DNA from: a bacterium
GTDB lineage: Bacteria > Myxococcota_A > UBA9160 > UBA4427
Length of the DNA stretch: 64,000 nt
Reading direction: 5' to 3'
Assembly (NCBI GenBank): GCA_024742285.1
Contig: JANSYR010000010.1
Location: 124,001 to 188,000, forward strand
Under the pieces are notes generated by a model. It was not told where the DNA came from. It made no database searches and was given only the letters and a program-made list of their open reading frames with translations. The translations under genes were made by a program, and so were the position numbers. This document shows, one piece after another, positions 52,360-63,447 of this stretch (position 1 is its first letter; every line of letters starts with the position of its first letter).

Positions 52360-53172
52360 CTAGAATACGTCCGCGAGCAGGCGCCCGAGGCCGCCGGCCG
52401 GCGCCGTCTCTCGCGCCGCCGCGACGACCCGTCCGTCGACGGCGTCCTCCGGTGCGCCCGGTACGATCCGCGATTCCGACTCGTCGGTCCGGATCGTGAG
52501 CTCGATCCGCTCGGTCCACAGTCGATTCGTGCCGGTCGCGAAGACCGCCAGGTAGGGGACGGCGAGCATGAGCCGCTCGAGCGCGCGCGGCTCCCGGCTG
52601 CGGTTGTGCACGACCACGGGCGTCAGGACCCGATGGGGGCGGACGGGAATCTCGTCGAGCTGTTGTCGACACTGGGTCCGATTCGCATAGCCGGCCTCGC
52701 CCGGCCCGGTCGTCGGGCCGATCCAGATGTCGCGCGGCCGGAGCGTCGGGACCTCGAGCGCGGTCTCGCCGTCGATGCGGACGTCGAGCCAGAGCGGCGT
52801 GCTCACGAAGAGCGTGACGGTCGTCGATTGCGGGACGACGAACGGGTCCGCGGGCAGGCTGACGATCGGTCGGTCGGCGGTTCGCGGGAGCACGGCGAGC
52901 CCATCGGCGTGGGACGATCCGCCGATCCGCTTGACCGTGGACCAGCCGTCCCCCTCGTCGGGTGCGGTCCCCTCGGAGAGCGTGCATCGGTCCTCGGCCG
53001 CGGTCGGGACCTCACGATGACGGAGTCGCCACTCGTGCGATCGACGCTCCGCGGCGAGCTCGCTCGGGCCCAGGGCCAGCGTCCGGCAGCAGTCGACGTC
53101 CACCTGCATCGGACCCCACCAGGGATCCGCTTCCGACGGCCGGGCCGAGCTCGATTCGGGGTCGACAGACAC
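52360..53172 (-). CDS. DUF432 domain protein
   Basis: About 270 residues. The N-terminal part has a W-G...LGP..L..ER..HEW pattern (DPWWGPMQVD, LALGPSELAAERRSHEW), and later PFVVPQSTTVTLFVSTPLWLDV, RDIWIGPTTGPGEAGYANRT and RVLTPVVVHNRSREPRALER. These are the hallmarks of DUF432, a family found beside mscS genes in archaea and bacteria, of unknown function. No signal or membrane helix, so probably cytoplasmic. The start is uncertain; a GTG at 53172 keeps the conserved N-terminus, an ATG at 53109 would trim it. Lies 59 bp ahead of mscS, the same-strand partner. Confidence 0.72.
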   Translation of the reverse strand: MSVDPESSSARPSEADPWWGPMQVDVDCCRTLALGPSELAAERRSHEWRLRHREVPTAAEDRCTLSEGTAPDEGDGWSTVKRIGGSSHADGLAVLPRTADRPIVSLPADPFVVPQSTTVTLFVSTPLWLDVRIDGETALEVPTLRPRDIWIGPTTGPGEAGYANRTQCRQQLDEIPVRPHRVLTPVVVHNRSREPRALERLMLAVPYLAVFATGTNRLWTERIELTIRTDESESRIVPGAPEDAVDGRVVAAARETAPAGGLGRLLADVF

Positions 53173-53357
53173 GTCGCTCGTATAGCGAACGCTTCGGTGA
53201 AGTGCTGCCGTCCGGCGCCGCTCGCCGCGGGCGTGGTACGAACGGGCGTGCGCGACGGATCTGCCGTATACGAGCAGCAGCGAGGTGCGCCTCTTCGAGC
53301 AGGGCGCTTCGCGCTGCGGCACGTCCTCATGGACGTCGCCCGGGAGGAGGGCGGGGC

Positions 53358-55610
53358 ATGCGAGAGTCGACCGGCGAGGCCGGTGCCGTGAGGGGTCGAA
53401 CGAGTCGGAGTCCGCGTGAACGGCGTGGCGGGAAGTCGATTCGGCGTCCGCGTGAACGGCGTGGCGGAAGATCGGTTCGGTTCTGGCTCGGGCTGGCGAC
53501 GCTCTTCGTGGCGATCGCCGCGAGCGGCGCGAAGTCGTCGGACCACGACACGGCGGACCCGCTTGCCCTCGACGCGATCGAGTCACGGCTCGCCGAAGTC
53601 CGGGCGGAACGCGAGGCGACCACGGCCACAGGCGAGATCCGGGAATCCCTGCTCGCCCTCGAAACGCTGCTGTTGGAGGAGAAGGAGCTCGCCGAGCGTC
53701 TGAGCGACGCTTCGCAGGCCGAGGCGCCGTCCGCATTCGCCGAAGCGGCGCCGTCGATCGGCACGCTCGCCGCTCTCCATCTCGAGCGCGTCGCGCTTCG
53801 CGAGGAAGCCTCGCTCGGCGAGGCGGCGCTCGCCGAGGCCGAGCGAGAGCGATCGCTCGCGACCGAGGAGGCCGAGGCGCTCGAACGGCAGCTGGGGACG
53901 CTTCGCGAACGGATTTCCTCCGAGTCCGGCGCGAGCGAAGCGAAGGAGATCCGGCTCGCCCGGCTGGCGATCAGACTCGCCCGCGAACGCGTCCACGAGC
54001 GAACGCTCACGCTGAGGAGTCTGCGCGCGAACCGCCCGCAGCCGGCGCGGCTCGAGGCGATCGACTCACGGATCGCCGAAGTGACCGCTTCGCTTCGGCG
54101 TGGGGAGGCGGTCGAGCAGGGGACGGAACGGAGCACCGTGGCGCTCGAGACGGCGCTCGTGCGCGAGCGGGAGCTTCGTGCCCGAGAGCTCGCTGGTCTC
54201 GCGCTCCGGATCGAGGCCGTCGAGTCGCGATTCGCGTCCGGTGGCGGGAGCGACGCTTCGCTCCTCTCGGCAGCGGACGCACTTCGCGCAGCCCGGGACG
54301 GCCTGCAGGGCGCGCTCGAGGTGCTCGACGCGCGCCTCGAGCGGCTTCGAGACCGCCCGACGCTCCTCGCGCCGTGGGAGCGGATGCTGCGGGGTGCGCT
54401 CTCGAGCGACGAGCAGGACGAGGCACTCGCGAACGTGCGGTCCCGCCTCGCGGTGATCGCCCAGACCGCGAGTCGCCTCGAGGTCCGGATCGAGGCTCGG
54501 CAGCGGGCGCTCGACGCGCTCGACCGGCGGATCGAGGAGAGCACGCCTTCGCCCGTCGTCGCCGAGGCGCTCCTCGTCCAGCGCGCGAGCGCGCGTGCGC
54601 TGCAGCGCGCCGAGGTCGCAGCGATGTCCGAACTCGAGGACGAGCGTTCGCTGGGCCAGGCGTGCCTCGAGGCGCTCGAAGGCGATCAGCTCGATCCGGC
54701 GCGGATTGCGCGAACGGCGCTCGAGCGTGGACGGGCGATCTGGCGCTACGAGCTGGCGACCGTCCAGGAGAGTCCCATCACGCTCGGCGCGCTGATCACC
54801 GCGCTGGCGATGCTGTGGGTCGGAGTCTTCGTCTCGCGCCGGTTGTCGCGCTTCCTGGCGGGCGCGATCGCCCGCCGCCTGCGGATCGATGCCGGTGCGG
54901 CGCACGCGATCGAGACGCTCGCGTTCTATCTCCTGGTCGCGAGCTTCGCGCTCTTCGCCCTCCGCTTCGTCCACTTTCCGCTGACCGCCTTCACGGTCGC
55001 CGGCGGTGCGCTCGCGATCGGTCTCGGCTTCGGCAGCCAGAACGTGATGAACAACTTCATCAGCGGGCTCATCCTGATGCTCGAGCGCCCGGTCCGCGCG
55101 CGCGACACGGTCGAGATCGACGGAACCTACGGCTCGATCGAGCAGATCGGCGCGCGAAGCACCCGGATCCGTGCGAACGACGGTCGGCAGCTGATCGTCC
55201 CGAACAGCTTCTTCCTCGAATCGAACGTGGTGAACTGGACGCTGTCGGACGACCTGATCCGAACGAAGGTCGTCGTCGGCGTGGCCTACGGTTCGCCCAC
55301 GCGCCTCGTCGCGGACCTGATCTCGGAGGTGGTCCGGAACGAGCCTGACGCGCTCGAGCAGCCGCCGCCGATCCTCCTCTTCGACGAGTTCGGCAACGAC
55401 GCGCTCATCTTCGAGATCTATTTCTGGGTACAGGCGCGGGCGCCGATGCGCCTCAGCCAGGTCGAGAGTCGCGTGCGTTTCGCGATCGACGACGCCTTCC
55501 GGGAGCACGGGATCGTCATTGCGTTCCCGCAGCGCGACGTCCACCTGGATGCGCCGCGGCCGCTCGACGTCCGCCTCGTGCCGGGCGAGGCGGAGTCACA
55601 CGAGGGGTAG
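53358..55610 (+). CDS. Large mechanosensitive channel (MscK/MscS family) with coiled-coil periplasmic domain
   Basis: About 750 residues. The Arg-rich N-terminus (with a 12-residue tandem duplication) precedes a membrane anchor or signal (residues 40-60). Residues 70-480 are Ala/Glu/Arg-rich, predicted long coiled coil, in the position of the periplasmic domain of MscK/YbdG/YnaI-like giants. Then two to three membrane helices and the MscS core with [57 protein letters not shown]. Releases ions on tension; may be gated by ligands or K+ in related members. GGGAGGAGGG upstream of the ATG. Divergent from the DUF432/mscS operon across 185 bp. Confidence 0.87.
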   Translation: MRESTGEAGAVRGRTSRSPRERRGGKSIRRPRERRGGRSVRFWLGLATLFVAIAASGAKSSDHDTADPLALDAIESRLAEVRAEREATTATGEIRESLLALETLLLEEKELAERLSDASQAEAPSAFAEAAPSIGTLAALHLERVALREEASLGEAALAEAERERSLATEEAEALERQLGTLRERISSESGASEAKEIRLARLAIRLARERVHERTLTLRSLRANRPQPARLEAIDSRIAEVTASLRRGEAVEQGTERSTVALETALVRERELRARELAGLALRIEAVESRFASGGGSDASLLSAADALRAARDGLQGALEVLDARLERLRDRPTLLAPWERMLRGALSSDEQDEALANVRSRLAVIAQTASRLEVRIEARQRALDALDRRIEESTPSPVVAEALLVQRASARALQRAEVAAMSELEDERSLGQACLEALEGDQLDPARIARTALERGRAIWRYELATVQESPITLGALITALAMLWVGVFVSRRLSRFLAGAIARRLRIDAGAAHAIETLAFYLLVASFALFALRFVHFPLTAFTVAGGALAIGLGFGSQNVMNNFISGLILMLERPVRARDTVEIDGTYGSIEQIGARSTRIRANDGRQLIVPNSFFLESNVVNWTLSDDLIRTKVVVGVAYGSPTRLVADLISEVVRNEPDALEQPPPILLFDEFGNDALIFEIYFWVQARAPMRLSQVESRVRFAIDDAFREHGIVIAFPQRDVHLDAPRPLDVRLVPGEAESHEG
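53410..53467. repeat. 36-bp-spaced tandem duplication in the MscK-like gene's N-terminus
   Basis: A 22-bp sequence at 53410-53431 recurs exactly at 53446-53467, a spacing of 36 bp or 12 codons, giving two [10 protein letters not shown]-like / [10 protein letters not shown] blocks before the membrane anchor. Confidence 0.85.
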
Positions 55611-55827
55611 GCGAAGCGCGGCTCGCTCGGCGGGCGTGCGCCCCGGTCGATCGGACTCCCAGCCTCCGATGGGGCCCCCGGGCGACGGAGGGGGCGCTCC
55701 GCGCGGGCCTCTCGGCGCGTCTCTCCGGCCGCTGCGCAGCACGTGCCGTCCTGGTACTGGTATGTGGATTGCAATTCCGGCTCACGCCGACGGTCGCCTG
55801 CCTCGCGACCGCAGGCGAGGAGACCCA

Positions 55828-57323
<1,496 letters not shown>

Positions 57324-57327
<4 letters not shown>

Positions 57328-58322
57328 TCTCGCGGGTGGCGGAAAGCTGCTTCTGGCTCAACCGATACGTCGAGCGCGTCGAGGTCCTCGCGCGGATCCT
57401 CGGCGTGAACGCCGCGTTCCAGCTCGATTCCGGTCTCGACGACGAAGCGTGTTGGCGCCCCGTCGTGATCGTCGTCGGGCAGGAGAAGGACTATCTCGAG
57501 CGGGTCGCGCCAACGCTCGCGGACGGGTCCGAGGGCGAGATCGTCCAGGACTATCTCACGTGGGACGACGACAACCCGAGCTCCCTCCGGTCGTCGCTCC
57601 GCCTGGCGCGTGAGAACGCCCGGACCATTCGCGAGACGATCAGCCTCGAGATGTGGGAGACCCTGAACGATCTCTGGGTCTGGCTCGGGGAGCGCGAGGC
57701 GTGGAAGCTCTACCAGAAGGACCGGGCCGCGTTCTACCTGCGCCTGCGCAACCAGTGCCTCCTCTACCACGGCGTGGCGCGCAACACGATGCTCCACGAG
57801 GATCCCTTCGAGTTCATGCGGCTCGGGACGGCGCTCGAGCGAATGGGACAGGTCGCGCGGGTCCTCGACATCAAGCACCACGGCGTCGCGGAGGTGCACC
57901 ACGTCGAGGAGTCGGCCGAGGAGATCGCGCAGTGGCTGGCGATCCTCCGGTTCTGCTCGGGCGTCGAGCCCTTCCTGAAGCGTCACAACGCGGCGCCGTC
58001 GGGTCGCGCGGTCGCGGAGTTCATGCTCTTCGACCCCGCCTTCGCGCGATCGGTCCGCCACAACGTCGATCAGCTCTGCGAGCTGCTCGGACTGCTCGCG
58101 ATCGACGCCGACGAGGGGGTCGGGGTTCGCGCGCTCTCGCTCGCGCACGAGATCCAGCGGGGGCTCGAACGCGCGACGATGGATTCGGTGCTCGAGCAGG
58201 GGCTCCACGAGGTGCTGACGCAGCTCGTCGAACAGTCGGCGGAGCTCTCGGACGCGATCTACCGCGACTTCCTCGACCCGGTGCCGGTCGAGGCGGTGAT
58301 TCAGGCCGAATCGCCGGCCTGA
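57324..58322 (+). CDS. Alpha-E (DUF403) protein (COG2307)
   Basis: A 332-residue all-helical protein starting [20 protein letters not shown], the signature of DUF403/alpha-E. It lacks obvious catalytic residues and is thought to be a scaffold or partner of the permuted ATP-grasp. Overlaps that gene's stop by 4 bp and is convergent with the transglutaminase gene (22-bp overlap of the 3' ends). Confidence 0.93.
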
Positions 58323-59656
58323 GCGAGCGCGCTCGCGTCCGGCAGGGCCGAGGCGTCGAGGCGTTCGACGCGGACGTCGATCGCGAGGGTCTCGGTCCCG
58401 CCGCCGCGGTAGATCGTGCCCGAGGTCGGGGTCGCGTCCCGGTAGTTCCGGCCGCATGCGACGCGGACGTGATCGAGGCCGATCTGGACGCCGTTGGTCG
58501 GATCCAGGCCCTGCCAGCCGACCTGCGGCACGTAGGTCTCGACCCAGGCGTGGGACGCGTCGGACTGCGCGGTGTTCACGTAGTCCGCGCCCGTATGGAC
58601 GTATCCCATGCGATAGCGCGCCGGGACCTGGAGCAGGCGGGCGAGGCAGATCATCAGGTTCGCGAAGTCCTGGCAGACGCCACGCCGTGACTCGTAGACC
58701 TCGAAGGGCGTCGTCGCGTGGGTGGTGGATCCGCTGACGTACTCGAAGTCGCGAAAGAGGGTCCGGTTCAGGTCGAGCAGCGTCGCCACCAGGTCCCGAT
58801 CGTTGCGCTCGGACAGGGCGGTGGCGAAGGACGTGAGCTCGCGCAGCTGCGATTCGGGGAGCTCCGGCGGGAGCAGATAGGCCGACAGCATCTGGCGCTG
58901 CCAGGGCATCCACGACATCGGCAGGGAGAGCGGCTGGCGCCCGGCCCGCGACTCCAGGGAGGGCGCCGCCGAGACGAGGATCGTCGCCTCGCTCCGGATC
59001 GAAAGGCGGTCGAAGGGCTCGTCGATCTCGAGCCCGAGGGCGGCGTTGCCGAAGACGTCCTCGTACGCGATGCGCGGCACGTCCGGCTCGACGACGAGGC
59101 GATGGTCGAGGACCTGCTGGGTGCGATCGGAGAGCGGCCGCAGGAGCAGACGATGCGAGCTGCGCTCCACCGGCTGCTCGTATTCGTAGCGGGTGTCGTG
59201 GACGACGCGGAGGAGACGCTGCGTCTCTCCTGGCGCGTCCGTCGGGTCGCTCGCGACCCGACCGTCCGCGAGCGCCACGCGGTCGTTCGGGCTCGTGCCG
59301 GGCGGTTCGGAGGGGGAGCCGGCCTCGGTCGGTGCGCTCGACCAGCGGATCGAGCCTCGCCGCGCGATCACGAGCTCCCCCGGCGTCAGGGCTTGCCACG
59401 GGTCGAGGCTCATGGGGGTGCTCGCGAAGGCGAGCAGCGTCCGGTTCGGGTCCTCCGGCGCGTCGTGGGAGATCACCAGCCCGGCAGCGGCGAAGTCGGT
59501 CCGCCCGTGCGGCGGGATGCGGCGCGTCCAGAAGAGCTCGCCCGTTCGATGCGCGTCGTGGTACACGGCGACGTCGACCCCATCGGTGAGGATCGCGTTC
59601 AGCTGGCCATCGGCGTTCAGCTCCCGGAACCACGCGTGCAGCGACTCCGGCGGCAC
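58301..59656 (-). CDS. Transglutaminase-like protein, C-terminal part of a GATase-transglutaminase fusion split by an in-frame stop
   Basis: The visible frame, opening at a GTG at 59656, encodes the end of a class-II glutamine-amidotransferase-like domain in residues 1-110 (LHAWFRELNADGQLNAILTDG). A transglutaminase fold of the COG1305 type follows, with N-terminal beta domain (VVHDTRYEYEQPV) and catalytic Cys (RRGVCQDFANL), His (SHAWVETYVP) and Asp (GLDPTNG). The upstream open reading frame (59672-60142) is in the same frame, interrupted only by a TAG at 59672-59674. The two together would be about 613 residues. The GTG start has no SD, so this part may be poorly translated on its own. The transglutaminase half looks catalytically complete. 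Confidence 0.8.
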   Translation of the reverse strand: MPPESLHAWFRELNADGQLNAILTDGVDVAVYHDAHRTGELFWTRRIPPHGRTDFAAAGLVISHDAPEDPNRTLLAFASTPMSLDPWQALTPGELVIARRGSIRWSSAPTEAGSPSEPPGTSPNDRVALADGRVASDPTDAPGETQRLLRVVHDTRYEYEQPVERSSHRLLLRPLSDRTQQVLDHRLVVEPDVPRIAYEDVFGNAALGLEIDEPFDRLSIRSEATILVSAAPSLESRAGRQPLSLPMSWMPWQRQMLSAYLLPPELPESQLRELTSFATALSERNDRDLVATLLDLNRTLFRDFEYVSGSTTHATTPFEVYESRRGVCQDFANLMICLARLLQVPARYRMGYVHTGADYVNTAQSDASHAWVETYVPQVGWQGLDPTNGVQIGLDHVRVACGRNYRDATPTSGTIYRGGGTETLAIDVRVERLDASALPDASALAQAGDSA

Positions 59657-59671
59657 GTCGGCGAGGGAGCG

Positions 59672-60142
59672 CTACCGCTTCTCGTGGAGTCGCGACAGGA
59701 TCAGGCAGAAGGCGTGCTCGCTGTCCGTCATGCCGAGCGGGTCGAACGCGGGATCGTCGCGGAGCGGGAAGCGCGTCGACCACTCGGACGCGAGGTCTCC
59801 GTCGTGCGCGAAGATCCACTGCCGCCCGCCGTAGCTCCGCACGAAGGGCTGGGCATCCTCCTGCTTGCGAGGTCGGCGGTGACCGCGCAGGTGGGCGAGG
59901 AAGAGGGTCGAGCGGAAGCGGTGCCAGTCCCCCAGCACGGGGCCCACCGCTGCGCCGCCCGAGGAGGTCGGGTCCTTGATGACCGACGCGCCCCGTTCGC
60001 TCGAAGGGTACCAGCCCACCCCCCAGCCGAAGAGCTCGCCGGGCGTCGGAAGGTTCTCGTTCCCGTTCGGGGCGAGGGGGGCGTCGAAGCGGATCGAGGG
60101 CGACGCGTCGGCGTCGAAGCAGAGCCCGACGAGCTCGCTCAT
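59672..60142 (-). CDS. Class II glutamine-amidotransferase-like fragment, nucleophile and oxyanion residues altered
   Basis: 156 residues of an Ntn-fold GATase-II-like domain beginning MSELVGL and containing FGWGVGWYP, an R-x-x-L-F-L-A-H block and FAHDGDL. In active enzymes the second residue is Cys and the later motif FAHNG. Here the codons give Ser2 and Asp, so classical glutaminase activity is unlikely. The frame ends in a TAG at 59672, but the domain continues in the same frame beyond it. Overlaps the DUF2126 gene by 4 bp (ATGA). Either a pseudo-enzyme lineage with a further nonsense mutation, or a readthrough case. Confidence 0.75.
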   Translation of the reverse strand: MSELVGLCFDADASPSIRFDAPLAPNGNENLPTPGELFGWGVGWYPSSERGASVIKDPTSSGGAAVGPVLGDWHRFRSTLFLAHLRGHRRPRKQEDAQPFVRSYGGRQWIFAHDGDLASEWSTRFPLRDDPAFDPLGMTDSEHAFCLILSRLHEKR

Positions 60143-63100
60143 CGGCCCCGTCCCGTCGCGACACGGCGCAGATCGAGGGTCATCGGAAACTCCGGGTCGG
60201 GCTCCCACGGCGCGGGTTGCATCGCGCCCGGGGTGTGTCCGCCGCTCTCGAAGCGCGCGAGTCGCCGACCCTCGGCTTCGAATGCGTTGACCGGGAAGCG
60301 TTCGTGGTTGCGTCCGCCGGGATGACCGACGTGATAGCGCGCGCCGGCCACGGCACGTCCGGACCAGGTGTCGACGAGGTCGAAGGTGAGCGGGGAGTGG
60401 ACGGGAATCGTCGGATGCAGGCAGTGGGCGGGCTGCCACGCCCGGTAGCGCACGCCGGCGACCGCTTCGTCCTGCCGGGCCGTCCGGTGGAGCGGGACCC
60501 GGATTCCGTTGCAGGCGAGCACCCAGCGGTCGCCGATCAGGCCGGTCGTACGCAGCTGGAGCCGCTCGAGGGAGGAGTCGACGAAGCGGGCGGTACCGCC
60601 GGTCGTGCCCTCTTCGCCGAGCACGTGCCACGGCTCGAGCGCCTGCCGGACCTCGACTTCGACGTCGTCGTAGCGGAACGAGCCGAAGCGCGGGAACCGG
60701 AACTCGAAATGCGCCCGGAACCACTCGGGGTCGAAGTCGAAGCCGTGCTCGCGCAGGTCCTCGAGGACGTGGAGGAAGTCGACCCAGACGAAGTGCGGGA
60801 GCATGAAGCGATCGTGCAGGGCCGTCCCCCATCGCGTGAGCGGCGAGGGCCGCGGGGCTTCCCAGAAGCGCGCGATCAGCGCACGCAGCAGGAGCTGCTG
60901 CACCAGACTCATCCGCGCGTGCGGGGGCATCTCGAAGGCCCGGAACTCCACGAGGCCGAGGCGCCCCATCGAGGAGTCGGGCGAGTAGAGCTTGTCGATG
61001 CAGATCTCGGCGCGGTGGGTGTTGCCGGTCACGTCGACGAGCAGGTTGCGCAGACACCGGTCGACCAGCCAGGGGGGCGGGGCGGGGGCCGCCGCATGCA
61101 GCTGGGCGAGCGCGATGTCCAGCTCGTAGAGCGCATCGTGCCGGGCCTCGTCGACGCGCGGGGCCTGGCTGGTCGGGCCGATGAAGAGTCCCGAGAAGAG
61201 ATAGGAGAGCGAAGGATGGTCGATCCAGGCTCCGAGCAGGCTGGCCAGCAGGTCGGGCCTCCGCAGGAACGGGCTGTCGAGGGGCGTCGGGCCCCCGACC
61301 ACCACGTGGTTGCCGCCGCCGGTTCCCGAGTGGCGTCCGTCCAGCAGGAACTTCTCGGTTCCCAGCCGCGCCGCGCGCGCCTCCTCGTAGAGGACCTGGG
61401 TGCGATCGACCAGCTCCGTCCAGCTCGCCGACGGATGGACGTTCACTTCGATCACGCCGGGGTCCGGCGTGATCTTGAAGTGTTCGATGCGCGCGTCGGG
61501 GGGCGGGGGATAGCCCTCGATCCGAACGGGGACGTCGATCTTCTCCGCCGCCCGCTCGAGCGCCGCCACGAGCAGGACGAAGTCGTCGCCGCTCTCCACC
61601 GGGGGCAGGAAGGCGTTCAGGTGTCCGTCTCGCGACTCGAAGACGAGGGCGGTCCGGACCGGACTGCCGCCGGCCGCCGTCGAAGGCCCGTTCGGCGGGG
61701 GCGCCGGGCTCCCTCCGCGACCGCCGCGCGTCGGGCGCTGCCGTAGCGGGACCGGCAGCGCCGCGAGATGCCGGGTGGGGTCGGCGGCCATCACGTGCGG
61801 GTAGCGGCTCTCCGGAAGGAAGGGCAGCGCGTCGAGGGGCAGGCGGAACCCCGCCGGCGAGTCGCCGCTCACGAGGAAGAGTCGGCCTCGGCGCGTCGGC
61901 CACGCCTCGCTCCGCCAGGCCCGCCCCTGGTCACGGGCATTCCAGGCCTGCACCGGGAGGACGAAGGCCGCGGGGGTCTGCGCCCCTTCGGACAGCGTGC
62001 GCGCGAGCCGCGCGCGCTCCGCCGGCGCATCGAGGTCGGCCCGGCTCGGATCGAGACCCACCGGCAGTCCCGCTTCGGTCTCGAGGAGGACGAGCGGATC
62101 CTCGAAAGCCGGGACCGCGAAGTCCGGTTCGATCCCGAGCTCCTCCGCCGCCTGGCGCGCGAAGGCTTCGGTCTGATCGAGGGTCGGCGGGCGCGGAGCA
62201 CGTTCGTCGCCGAGCAGGGCTTCGTTCCGCCAGAGCGGGACGCCGTCCTCGCGCCAGTAGACCGAGAAGGCCCAGCGCGGAAGCGCTTCACCCGGGTACC
62301 ACTTGCCCTGGCCACAGTGGAGGAGCGCGCCGGGCGCGAAGCGCGAACGGAGACGTCTCGTCAGGTCCTCGGCGAGCGCGCGCTTGTTCGGTCCGATGGC
62401 CTCGGTGTTCCACTCTTCGCCCTGCATGTCGTCGATCGAGACGAAGGTGGGCTCTCCGCCCATCGTGAGGCGGACGTCGCCTGCGTCGAGGCGTGCATCG
62501 ACGGCGCGCCCGAGGGCGTCGACGGCTTCCCACGCGTCGTCCGAGTAGGGCTTGGTGACCCGCGGCGTCTCGGCGATCCGCTCGACGTGCATCGCGTGTT
62601 CGAACTCGACCTCGCAGGGCTCGAGTCCGCCCGAGATCGGCGCGGCGGAGCCGGGAAAGGGGCTGCAGGCGACGGGGATGTGCCCCTCGCCGGCGAGCAG
62701 GCCGGAGGTCGGATCGAGCCCGATCCAGCCGGCGCCCGGGAGGTAGACCTCGGCCCAGGCGTGGAGGTCGGTGAAGTCGTGATCGGTTCCGGAGGGGCCG
62801 TCGAGCGAGCGCACGTCGGGCGTCAGCTGGATGAGGTATCCGGACGTGAAGCGGGCGGCGAGACCGAGGTGACGCAGGATCTGGACGAGCAGCCAGGCGC
62901 TGTCGCGACAGGAGCCGCTCTTCGTCGTGAGCGTCTCTTCGGGGCTCTGGACGCCCGGCTCCATGCGGATCAGGTATCGGATCTCGCGTTCCAGCCGCTG
63001 GTTCAGGTCCACGAGGAAGTCGACGGTCGGTCGCTTCGCGGTCGGCACGCCCCGAAGCCAGCGGCGGAGGACGGGCGGGGCGGGCTCCTTCTCGAGGAAG

Positions 63101-63447
63101 GGCGCGAGCTCCTTTTCGAGCGCCGCCTCGTAGTCGAAGGGGTGGTGCCCGGCGCTCTCCTCGAGGAAGAAGTCGAAGGGGTTCCGGATGGCGAGCTCGG
63201 CGACGAGGTCGACCACCACGCGGAAGGACGTCGTCGGCTCCGGCACGACGACGCGCGCGAGGAAGTTGCCCTGGGGATCCTGCTGCCAGTTCAGGAAGTG
63301 GGACTCGGGCTCGATCCGAAGGGAGTAGGCGTGGATCGGCGTGCGCGCGTGCACGGCCGGCCGCAGGCGGATGCTCTGGGCACCGAGTCGGACCGGTCGG
63401 TCGTAGCGGTAGCGAGTCTCGTGATGGAGGGCGACTCGGATGGCCAA
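60139..63447 (-). CDS. Transglutaminase-DUF2126 protein
   Basis: About 1102 residues, the usual length for this architecture. Residues 1-290 are a bacterial transglutaminase N-domain plus catalytic core (RVALHHETRYRYDRPV; Cys in KSGSCRDSAW; His in DLHAWAEVYLPG; Asp in GLDPTSG). The remainder is DUF2126, with GGEPTFVSIDDMQGEEWN and RHSGTGGGNHVVVGGPTPLDSP blocks. No ATG precedes the conserved N-terminus; a TTG at 63447 with AGGA upstream fits. Part of the peptide-processing cluster with permuted ATP-grasp, alpha-E and GATase-transglutaminase genes. Predicted roles are peptide amide-bond formation or cleavage; the substrate is unknown. Confidence 0.92.
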   Translation of the reverse strand: MAIRVALHHETRYRYDRPVRLGAQSIRLRPAVHARTPIHAYSLRIEPESHFLNWQQDPQGNFLARVVVPEPTTSFRVVVDLVAELAIRNPFDFFLEESAGHHPFDYEAALEKELAPFLEKEPAPPVLRRWLRGVPTAKRPTVDFLVDLNQRLEREIRYLIRMEPGVQSPEETLTTKSGSCRDSAWLLVQILRHLGLAARFTSGYLIQLTPDVRSLDGPSGTDHDFTDLHAWAEVYLPGAGWIGLDPTSGLLAGEGHIPVACSPFPGSAAPISGGLEPCEVEFEHAMHVERIAETPRVTKPYSDDAWEAVDALGRAVDARLDAGDVRLTMGGEPTFVSIDDMQGEEWNTEAIGPNKRALAEDLTRRLRSRFAPGALLHCGQGKWYPGEALPRWAFSVYWREDGVPLWRNEALLGDERAPRPPTLDQTEAFARQAAEELGIEPDFAVPAFEDPLVLLETEAGLPVGLDPSRADLDAPAERARLARTLSEGAQTPAAFVLPVQAWNARDQGRAWRSEAWPTRRGRLFLVSGDSPAGFRLPLDALPFLPESRYPHVMAADPTRHLAALPVPLRQRPTRGGRGGSPAPPPNGPSTAAGGSPVRTALVFESRDGHLNAFLPPVESGDDFVLLVAALERAAEKIDVPVRIEGYPPPPDARIEHFKITPDPGVIEVNVHPSASWTELVDRTQVLYEEARAARLGTEKFLLDGRHSGTGGGNHVVVGGPTPLDSPFLRRPDLLASLLGAWIDHPSLSYLFSGLFIGPTSQAPRVDEARHDALYELDIALAQLHAAAPAPPPWLVDRCLRNLLVDVTGNTHRAEICIDKLYSPDSSMGRLGLVEFRAFEMPPHARMSLVQQLLLRALIARFWEAPRPSPLTRWGTALHDRFMLPHFVWVDFLHVLEDLREHGFDFDPEWFRAHFEFRFPRFGSFRYDDVEVEVRQALEPWHVLGEEGTTGGTARFVDSSLERLQLRTTGLIGDRWVLACNGIRVPLHRTARQDEAVAGVRYRAWQPAHCLHPTIPVHSPLTFDLVDTWSGRAVAGARYHVGHPGGRNHERFPVNAFEAEGRRLARFESGGHTPGAMQPAPWEPDPEFPMTLDLRRVATGRGR

